The position numbers and the translations under genes were made by a program. The notes under the pieces were generated by a model that saw only the letters and a program-made list of their open reading frames with translations, was not told the origin of the DNA and ran no database searches. From Saccoglossus kowalevskii (Eukaryota; Hemichordata; Enteropneusta; Harrimaniidae): a stretch of DNA of 30,004 nucleotides. Shown in pieces: positions 1-10,600 of the stretch (its first letter is position 1; every line of letters starts with the position of its first letter). Location: contig NW_003119425.1 of NCBI RefSeq assembly GCF_000003605.2, forward strand, positions 405,377 to 435,380. The letters run 5' to 3'.

Positions 1-201
1 TTATCACATTTGTGGTCGGTATTACATTTGTAGCTGTTATTATATTCATGGATGATACGTTATTACATTTGTGGTCGGTATTACATTTATAGCTGTTATT
101 ATACTCATGGTTGATACGTTATTACATTTGTGGTCGGTATTACATTTATAGCTGTTATTATACTCATGGTTGATACGTTATTACATTTGTGGTCGGTATT
201 A
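1..201. repeat. 59-bp tandem repeat, about 3.4 copies
   Basis: Copies start at 1, 60, 119 and 178, giving a period of 59 bp; the last copy is cut off after about 24 bp. Copies two and three are nearly identical, and copy one differs at a few positions. Each unit looks like three degenerate sub-units of about 18 to 22 bp, all beginning with a TTATTA-like string (TTATTACATTTGTGGTCGG, TATTACATTTATAGCTGT, then a TATTATACTC-type stretch). The array may continue past the left edge. It carries no open frame worth calling and looks like minisatellite DNA. Confidence 0.93.
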
Positions 202-3200
202 AAACGTATAACTTCAAGTATCAAGTATTGTTAGTCATTTGCGAATGCGCAGTGAAAGCTACTATACAACATACTTACCTGACCTGGGAGATCAATGCTG
301 GAATGTATATAGATAAATAGCAGTTATCCTGAAACCATAACCTACTCTTTCACCAATCGTGTCTTCCACGTCGATTGCATTAAACAATTGTATCCACATA
401 AACTTCCTCGTGGAAGAAAAGACAAAGTAATAACAAACACTCTTTTGCGTGCATAGCCCATTCTGATAACATACAATGCAGTCATATAAGTGTAAATACG
501 ACATTTGTTTGGTTACACGCGATTTTCGAAAAGAGGTCAAATACACCAATAATGGTTCAAAGAGCGTACCGTTCTATATTTATGGTTACCAAAACAGCTT
601 GCCCGTCGCGTGTAAAGTTTTATTTTTATAACAATTTATATATTATTTAATTCTAAAACATGAAAATATAAATATGACACCACGTCGTGATATTGAATTA
701 TAGTAACGCCGAGTATCTCATTCACAACGATGCGATCGTGTGACGATGCGTTCGGGTCACATCATTGATACCATCAACAATGGCACAACAACAACCTTAA
801 TGTGACTTTTTAAAGTAATATGTTATGTTGGTCAATCTATGTTAAATTTTTGAAATTAGAAATATGTTTTTAACCTAAGGTGGTGAATTCTTTTATTAAT
901 ACAAATAAATATATTATATGTTTTTTCATTTAATAAAGTATAGGCGGGGGTAATATTTAATGCCACTAGACCCATAATTCTGGATATGTGTCCATACATA
1001 CGACATGCATATCTTGCTCGTCAATCGAATTGTATTCATTTGATACCGTACGTATCATATTGGCTTACTGTGAGAAGGATTACAAAACTAAAGTAATGAA
1101 ACGAATATGTGAGTTCATAGATAGTTCATTGTCATTTTTATAATGAATCAACTAAATTAGAAAACACAATCACCAAGGGGAATTCAAATTTATTCAATAT
1201 CGCCAGCTGCAGCCGAGTTTGTGTATCATAAACTGAAATGATTTATCATTTTAAATTCACATTTTAATGATTAGATCTATAGTTTTGCTCTCGGTATATG
1301 TATTCTTGGTTCTGCCACATTTTATAAATATTCGCGATTCTATATGAAAATTGGAAATTGTAGACTACATGCGGCACGCAACGATCAATGTTGTTTAACT
1401 ATTTGAAAGCATTGCCTGTAGATTCTACAATCCTGAATGGTACAAGTGAAAATAACATAACCAAATATAGATCCTTAAACAAAAGTCGTATGGGGAAATC
1501 TGCAAGGATACAATACAAATGACTGATAGCAACTGACAAAACAGTTCACACACACAAGTGTCCTCCACAATGCATAATGAAATCAGTAAAAGAAATGTTA
1601 TAAATACCATGATATACATAAAATAATGTCAGATGGCCATTTTGTCAGGTGGACTAGCATTATTTTGTCAGCACGAACAGTGTGTCCCTTTGAAGCATCT
1701 TTTTGCAATAAATTATAGTTAACACAGCGATATTAAATACCACATGACTACGTAATGGAATTTGAGTTAATTAAATTATTTCATTACAATGACAGCCTGT
1801 CGAGCAATACACTGAATATGATTGACACCCTCGTTCAGGGAGAAAGGATCAATACATACTGTCGTGAATTCAGTCTATTTGAAAAAAAGTGTGTATTATA
1901 GTGCATTGCATGACGTCCATTAAATCTCTGGATACTCGGAAGTTATTGCGACTGACCTCGGTTTTACGATCTATATGTGCTATGGGACAGCAGCAGATCC
2001 CATTATTTTTTTTGAAACTAGATGTTCCAATATACGCGTACACTGAAAGCATACTGTTAACGACACAGTGATACGCGCGCGCTTGGAACCGTAAAATTAC
2101 ATATTCTTATAATAAAACTAACTTTTTGTTGATTAAGTGTTAAACTGATCTGAAACAGAATTACTTCGGACTCACCTGTGCGATTATTTGAATGTCTGTT
2201 TGAAATTGGATACAGAGTTATGACATATATGATGCAGTAGTTTGCGCTGTTATGTTTTTAACTTTCGCAAACTGTCATGTTTTCAGGCAAACCAAACATC
2301 AGCTAGAAGAATCTCAATTACACAAAATATTCATATGTCGGTTAGTGGCCATAAACTGCTGAAAAAACAACATTTGTACACATCATGGTCGACGTTTTAA
2401 CGTGCGTATTGATAAAAAGGTTTAGACCACATAGTCCGTATTTGACACGAGTGTGGGAATGTGGGAGTGTCATGTTTTACCGTAGAATCAAAGGGACCAC
2501 AACGTTTATGATGAAATGCAATATTATATGCTCTGTATATTCTCAGCACACTTATTTTTGTATAGTTTGATTATACATCCTCCGTCCACATCCTCGTTTC
2601 CTGTGTGGATGTGCTAAAAAAGACCCGTGGTTTGTGTTTTGTATGTGCAATATTAATGTAGAATTACCATCTGCATGCACTATAACAATATTTTGGTGAC
2701 TACATTGTTAACTAGTATGTGGTTCTCGTTTCGCAATTTGTGAAAAAATGTTTTATTTCACTCAAAAGACAACTTTACTCAATCACCATAATAATGTATT
2801 TATGTAAATGTGGGCTTACATATGCGCATGTCCATTACAGACTATCTTTAATTTTCTTAAATATTTAAACCCACTGCAAATATTGTAGCCATTTAGTTTC
2901 GTCATATCAAAGTCAATATAGAATAGCCGCATATTTTTCTTACATAATGTTTATTGTTTAAAAAAAAATGATTGGAATACGATGTGACAAGTTCAAGAGA
3001 AATATTTCATACGGAAGACTAAAACATTTAAACACATTCCTTCATTAATTGAAAATAAAGGAATCTGAATTTCCTGCATGATTTAACTCAGGATGAAACA
3101 CCCACCCTAAATGGTTTTGCTAATTGATTGTGAGTAGGCGGACATAAAATGAAAATAATAGTTTAATGTGTAAAACTAGCACTGTTTCTATATGTTTAAA

Positions 3201-4216
3201 TGACTATACATAACATCAAATACATTAATTGATTATGTTCTGTCAGAAACAGACAATATGAAACATTCATGCAAATTAATGCAATTGATTCATGTTATAT
3301 TGGCACAGTTATGCACACTCTAGAAGAATAGTTTAAAAACATTTTTGTCTTATTCGGTATTATTCCTAGAAAGGGATTTTCATTTTTATATAAACAAAAT
3401 CGGAAAAATGCACCTCACCCAGTTGAGGAATTTGAAGCTAAATATGAGGTTACCTCCACATATCACTTGTTACGAGAAGCTGGTTGATACGAGCGATGTC
3501 TTATGCTAGTAATATATGCGCAATGAATTACGAAGAGAGTATCAACACAGCTTTACGAATAAGTGTTACCCGACCTCCACTTACGACTAATATGATAATG
3601 TATGCTAATTAGGCGTGACTTTTGGGGCGCCGATGGCCGAGCAATGATAGTTATGGACGCTGATGGTTTTCAAAATCTGCAGAGATATTATTCTAAGTTT
3701 TGTTATTCAGTATGAAATTTGCATAACGCAACAACAAAAACTGGTCCGTCGCACGAATTGGTTATCGACGCGTACTGTTTTAGCACTCACAGACTGATGA
3801 CGTTTATCGTGGATTTAGTGCTAATAATAGGTCATTACTGTATGAACCATGGTCATGCGATAAAGGGCAATATTTCAACCGGTGGGATTTGTCTAATACA
3901 TATTCTAACTAGTGGAACTAATTGGAGGAATATAAATATGCGTCTCGCTTTCGTTCCTCCCATTTTGCATAAACATGTTTTAACAGTTTTTTTCTCCTGG
4001 TGAATTCATATAAAGTTACACTTTTTCTCTTACTGATTCGACCGATCCGATTGTACGTATAACTTTTTAAAACATTTAAAAAATACACTGGAACTGATAT
4101 GTTGCACCAATCAACAAGAAGTCGTGAAAGTTGATTTCGATGCAGTATGTTTGTTTTTGAAATTAACGCATAATCAATTGCATGAAATCAAATTTTTTTG
4201 TCTTGTTCATAATATG
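202..4216. other. Downstream intergenic region with no recognisable gene
   Basis: About 4 kb of AT-rich sequence lies past the 3' end of the receptor gene. The open frames here are short (the longest is 94 codons, plus strand 3719-4003), show no family motif, and fit what is expected by chance at this base composition. A short TGGCCGAGC string near 3633 resembles a tRNA A box, but no B box follows. I see no RNA gene or identifiable mobile element. Confidence 0.6.
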
Positions 4217-4222
4217 TTTATT
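4217..4222 (-). terminator. Candidate polyadenylation signal AATAAA of the NMDA receptor gene
   Basis: The plus strand reads TTTATT, so the minus strand reads AATAAA, about 167 bp past the TGA stop at 4389-4391. This is a normal distance for a short 3' untranslated region. The hexamer is frequent in AT-rich DNA, so transcript ends are needed to confirm it. Confidence 0.45.
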
Positions 4223-4388
4223 TAGGTGTCCCAGTGATGGCGGTCTTCGCTGATCTTTGTAATTAGTCCAATGACAATTTATAGGTACTCCTTATCGATG
4301 TCTTTGGATTTAATCTTCTTTCATATAACTCGGCACTATACTCACACAGGTAAGACGTGATTAGCAACACATCTCCATACAATTGACG

Positions 4389-4626
4389 TCATACTGAACT
4401 TTCCATGATTTCATGTAATTTGTCTAAATGGTCCAGGTTATCGAAACTTTTACAGAAATTGCGCTCCGACGTTTCGGAGTCTGTATCCGAGTCCGAAGTG
4501 AAGTGCCCTTTGGTATAATTATCATTTTCTTGCTGAGAGAGTGGTATCCATAACGACTTCAACTCGTTGGTCCGTTCGTTGCTCAGTACTTTCGGTTTGT
4601 TTGAGTAGTTGGTATGTCCGTTGCGT
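4389..4626 (-). CDS. NMDA receptor exon j: distal tail with C-terminal PDZ ligand
   Basis: The acceptor is TGCTTTCAG, entering in phase 2 and joining exon i without a stop. It encodes 78 residues and ends with TGA at 4389. The sequence is polar and Ser/Asp/Glu-rich (FTSDSDTDSETSE), with several sites that fit casein kinase 2, and ends KLHEIMESSV. ESSV fits the class I PDZ ligand X-S/T-X-V and mirrors the ESDV end of vertebrate GluN2 subunits that binds PSD-95-type scaffolds. GluN3 does not end this way. The shared ending supports this as the true last coding exon. Confidence 0.85.
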
Positions 4627-7600
4627 CTGAAAGCAGAGATATGAAAAATGCAGCAGTTAGCATCCAATGCAACGCAACTAAACTGTAGCCTTATCCGAAT
4701 TTAGAACAACTATTTCGATTTCATAAATTTACTTTATTGACAACAGGGGCGGACTACTCGTCTCCCGCAATATTAGGCACTAAACGCCCGTGTAAGTCAT
4801 ATATTAAGGACTGTCGCATATTTTCATATCTCATTATTATTAAGTTATAACAAAACACACGTCTTAAAGTTACTCATGCAACCAAACTGTATACTTACGA
4901 CATCCAAACCATATTTTCTAATTCGCCGAGGCGATCCAGAGCCGCGTCGAGTTCTTGGCTAACTTGCCTGCAAGACCAGTTTCTACACGAACATTGCTCA
5001 CTTTTCGAAACAGGAGTATACATACTTCGCGCCATAGCCTGTTCAATAAATTAAACATATACCAATTTGTGTGCGATACAGAAGAATATAAGTGTATGTA
5101 AAGCATCAGCACACATACAACCTTAGACCAGATTTCCCATAGTAATCGATATCAACTCAATTTTGTTACATTTTTTCGCACAGCCAGTTGAATATTATTC
5201 CGGCAGGATGTTATTTAATTACAACGCAACTTACATGTACATACATGACAGACAATCTTGTAAACATTGCCTAGGGAGCCTTCCTGATTGTTATACAATT
5301 AAGATACTATTTCCAAGTTAGCGAAATAGAGGAGAACAACTATAACATGTACGTGTGTGCAAAGAACACTTATTAAATAAATTCGGTAATGTATAACGTC
5401 GTTATGAAACAATATTATTGCAAGTGTACTTGTCGACCATTTTCATTTATTTTGCAAAATATATCTAATAATAGAATTCTATTGTAATTATTGTTCAATG
5501 TAGATAGTTGAAAATATCGCAGCTCAATTTATTTATAAAAATGCTGGTATTATGCAAAACATGACTGCGCCAAACCTATAATAGTGATCGCATGCAATTA
5601 AGCCTTGGAAAATACCTAATTCAGTTAGTTTGCGTTGAAGACAATGATAATAATGATAATTATTGCTTTATATTGTTTAGATAATTCTTGAATTTCACCA
5701 GATGTACTGTAAAATCGTAAATACTGTGATATTCATTATTCGTGGCAAACAATATTCATTGAAAAACACCAATTTAACAACATCGAATAAGAACAATCGG
5801 AAATGTTGCTATGTCACCCAACACACTCTATGTGTTCAAAAAAAAAATACAGCTAAATATAAATTATTTTTTGCAAGGTCGATTTAAAGAATTTTTTATG
5901 ACGTGACACTTTTATTTATGTGGCGTGCTATGTCCTATTGTAGTAAACTTGTTTGAAAAGTATTCTATAGAGGTAATTTAAACTAACAATGCAGTGTGTG
6001 CTCGCTTTTAACTATATCAGCAGTGTTATCAAACAATGAGAAGAGAAGGACATATGGCAACCGAACCATATCAAAATATACTCTGTACGTACACTATTAT
6101 ATATATGTGCTCACCTCGGAAACAACAGCAACCAGTTCTTTTTTCGCGAACCTTTTGGTAAAATAACCCTTTAAAAACTTAAAGAAGAGGTGTTCCCCGA
6201 AGAATACCAGGATGCTCACGGCAGTTCCTCCTAATAGCAACAGAAATACTCCCGAGGAGTGCTCAATTCCTAAGGGTTGCCTTGAATTTTCATTTTTCCC
6301 TTCACACATACTGGTTAACCATTTTTCAACAAGTGTCTGTAAAAAGCCTGTGAATAACGAAGCAAAGGTCAGTATTACTACAAGCCTAATATGTACCTCA
6401 ATAAAATTTATCTAACGTGTTTGCTTGAGATGAGCGTACTATTAAGAGAGCGAGAGCATAACTCAAAATATTGACTAGTAATATTGAGCGCAATGAGTTT
6501 TGTGACATAAAATCCATTTGATATAATGTAAATTTTTATAATTAAAAATGTTGTAATTTTATGCCACCTGATATAACAATACAGGATGGGTCATCCCATG
6601 TCATTTAATGATATGACACAAATATATTATGCAAATTGTGTCATTTGAAAATACAAGCACTACAGTCAGGTGACCCAATTGTTTTGTACATTTTAAAAGT
6701 TATAATGACATAAATCTATACTCAGTGTGAGAGTTTGTAGGAGAAGAATTACTTATACTATATACTTATATTTATATATTTATATATTTATATAAGTATA
6801 TACTTATATACTAAATACTTATACTTATACTCATTGAAACTTTTCTTTAATTGTTATTAAGCTTTATCGTAGATAATCGCATAGTCTGAAAAAAGGTCAA
6901 CCGATTCTTACCACTATCAGTATATTTAATTATTTTTTCATTGATTTTATGCGTCCAGTGGGATCCTTTGGTAAGAGCAATTGTATAACCGGTTTCCCCG
7001 ACAGTTTTACCAACTACTTTCAAAGAACAGTCTTGGTCTTTTGCCGCAAGGTCACGTAATGCCGCCTCATCGTATATGAAAGCATCGACTTTCCTGAAAA
7101 AAAAATAACAACAGAAAGAAACAGGCTGTGATTCTATCAAAGTAAATGATATAAAATTACAGCTGCACAAAGTGGTGTACTTTGCCAAGAAAAGATATAA
7201 TTAGTTAGTTATAGAATGCAAACCTTTGTGGTAGATTGAATCAGCTTTCTACTATTTTCTACTACTACATGGTGGAACAAAGGCAAACCTTTTACATTGA
7301 ATTAGCAGGATAAGACTGAATGAGACATTACATACTGAGACATTTACGCATGTAAGACATAGATTTTGGATCTTTTTAATAACAATCTACCAGATGTATG
7401 AATACATTATTTACCAACAAATTCCGTGCCACGTTACATAATTTATTTAAAATTGTACCACTTACCCATGTTTTACAGCCGCCACCGCATCTTCTGCAAG
7501 TTCTAAGTTGTAAGGATCCATGTGTTCTTGCATTTTCGTATTCACTTTCTTAATGTACTGCTCAACACTGGTTGACTTAATAGTGCCGAACTTAAGAGGG

Positions 7601-10600
7601 TTGCTGTACTGGTTTGGTTTTTGAAGCTGTTGAAACAATGTACAGTGAACAAGTATTTTTCAATGGGTCAGCTCTTTCGATAATAGAATGAAACGTTTAG
7701 TGCGTATGATAGTAGAGGAATTAATGGATTTAAGGAAACAATGAGATTCATGTGCACTTCACTGCCTTAGGTTCTGTCATTGTCAATATTCTCTAAATAT
7801 CAATGGGCCTTAGACAAAAATGGCCGCTAAGATCTCGTTAAGAACGAAAGAACCACGAGACTTGCTTTTGTCTCACAACTATCCATTGTCACCACGTCGA
7901 TTGTGTTCCTCTAATCTATGTAACTTTTTTATTTTAAACAATTCATGCGATAGTGGGGGGGGGAGGGAATAAACACAAATTGAGACGCAAAGCCAAGTCA
8001 TCCAACTCTATTGCTATTGAAACGAGATACGGATGGCTATTTGTGTATATGGTCATACCACAGGTGTGTGTACAAGTCACAAATACCACGGCATCTTAAA
8101 AACGAAAGCTAATACGATTGACTCATGCATATCTTCTGCATCGTAACATAATTTTCTCATCCAGTGTTTATGTACAGTTTATATTTTTTTATATTTAAGC
8201 CCTTTACCTTAGGATCAAGAAACCCGTCCACCATATCCGTTGGCGCTTCTCTGATCATGTGGGCGACAAGGTTTGCAGTGTACATGGCGATGAAGATGAG
8301 TGAAAAACACCCCCACATGTTCGTCATAAATTTGGCAGTGTAGCTCCTGGGAGGCTTCAGTGGAACTGTGTTGTTGAATAAAAGTCCCCAGACAATCCAC
8401 AGAGAACTTCCGAAGGTGAACTTGGTAACTGTGGACAGAGATGCATTCAGTTTGGATTAACGTTGGCAGAATAACACTCACGTGGGAGCTCATATCACTA
8501 TGCTGAGTATAGTTGAGTTCAAATAGGTCAGTGGTATACATCGTTTATTCCAATTTGCATCCTCCATGTCAAATCGAAAAATGTATATACTCCCACTGTG
8601 CGATGCGATATATTTTGAATGATATCGACCATCCAAAAATACCCATAGTTCATCAATTATTGAACACGTTGTTTGGAGTGATACAATATACATCCACATT
8701 GCGTGGTGACATTGTGCGATTTGTGATTCAAGTAACGTATTCACAAACACATTTTCAATTATTTTCATACAAGACCACGCACTTACTTCGAGGACCGGTG
8801 AGACTTCTGTCGTATCCACCGGGACTGAAACACTCAAATACAAAGATGGCTAATGCTACTACTTGTACGATGCCGACTGTCAGTAGAAGCCATACACTGT
8901 AATCAAATGGCGCTGTAGATAGGTAACAAAATACATCGATGTTAGATAAGATTCTAGTTATTCTGTTAAGCGCGCAATGTTTTATTTTTTGATGGGTAAG
9001 CTGATAAACCACAAAGCAATCTATGCGGACGACTTTCTTGAAAAAAAAACAATATGTAAGGTACCGTTATCCCGTGGGCAACCAAGCAAATAAATACAAC
9101 CAAAACTGTGTCAACAGAACTATTTACCCAGCCTTGATTAACACAAGATCAGTCATCATTATTTATAGTAACGTGATTTCCCAAAAGAACACGTTTCAAT
9201 AAATAATTGGACTTTGCTAAATAATACAAATTGTCAGACGAACAGCTACTAACAACAATTCCAAGTAGTATGTGGTTTAAGCATCAAGGTCAAGGTAATA
9301 ACCTGAATAAAAAATTGTGCTAATTACATGTGTGGATCACTATGGTATGTTTAACTATTTACGCAGCGGCATCTTCGTTTATTCTGTGAAGATTCCACCG
9401 CCTTGTTTGAAGTGAAACAACAATTACCTACGAGCATATTTTACAGTAGTCACATACATGCATATAGTGATACGATTACAGACTACACAGCTAGTAAATC
9501 GGAAAAAAAACTCAATGAGACACACAAACAAATATGGCCATATTGAGAAAACATTACAGTATATGATTGAATAATCATATAATTCGCCTCAGTAACTATT
9601 GACTACAATCGATTTCACAACACATACAATGAAATCAAACCCACTTGTTGTTTTCTCTTCACACGCCAATTCAAAGAGTTTGCAAATATAGACCACTTAG
9701 TTGGTTACACCCTTTTGACATAACAAGCCACTAAATTCATTATCTCTAACATATTCATAGCGTTTTTAAAGATATTATATTACTTAGAAATGGTGTTTGA
9801 ACAGTTCTTACACGCAAATGATTTAGGGGAGTTAGATATATACCACCAATCAAAGTGCTGACTAGTAAATATTGAAATCTTGGCACGGGATTTTATTTTC
9901 AAATAGTGTTCTATTTTCTCCCGTTGTAGCGTCAAATGTACCGAATACCGTGGTTCCAAAGCTAAACGGAACAATGGACAAAATGGCAGGAGAACATAGA
10001 AAACTATCACATGATCCAACATAAGTATATTTGCTTTCTCGAATTTAGCGACCATTTATGTCTAAAGTCTATTGATATCGTTGTTCATGTTAAACCAATT
10101 TTAAAGCAGGGAATTGATGTATGTCACGTAACATAGCGAGTGAATTTTTTTTGCAGACTTACCAAGAAATGCGTCAGATGGGACCATTCCTTCTTCCCTT
10201 TTGGCTAAAACACTAATTCCAGATTTCATGAAGGTCACAGATGTATCGATGACACTGGACCTCGCCGCCGTGTCGAGAAGCGACGCTATGGCTGCGTCTG
10301 CATTGCCTTTTAATATATCACCAACCATTCCGTTCCACGTGCCATTCTCGTTGGCACCAAACTTGAGATCTTCGACCACGTAAAGGTCGAAAATAAAACC
10401 AATGTCTCGACTCAGACGAAGAAGCAGGTCTACACAAAAGCCTATGCAGCATCTATAGTAATGCTCACTGCAATTAAAAAATACAAGTTCAGTGTTCACG
10501 GCATAACCTACTGTATGCTTAATTGTTGTTCATAAGGCAAAGTCTTTGCATTATTGATGTGTGTAAAAGTCACTTGCAGTATAAAGTGTATCGTTTAAAC

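Noticed and set aside
3626-3680. tRNA-like string GGGGCGCCGATGGCCGAGC resembling a Ser/Leu tRNA 5' half
   Set aside because: No B box (GGTTCGAAT-type) or acceptor-stem partner follows, so it is neither a tRNA gene nor a supportable SINE head.
3719-4003. 94-codon plus-strand open frame
   Set aside because: No motif, no splice or polyadenylation context, and a length expected by chance in both strands of a 30-kb AT-rich window.
8215-8541. 108-codon minus-strand open frame over the pore exon
   Set aside because: It is in the wrong frame; the frame encoding FNNTVP and MYTANLVAH with matching splice phases is the real one.
8513-8902. 129-codon plus-strand open frame
   Set aside because: It overlaps the M1 exon on the minus strand and is its antisense shadow; the encoded sequence has no family resemblance.
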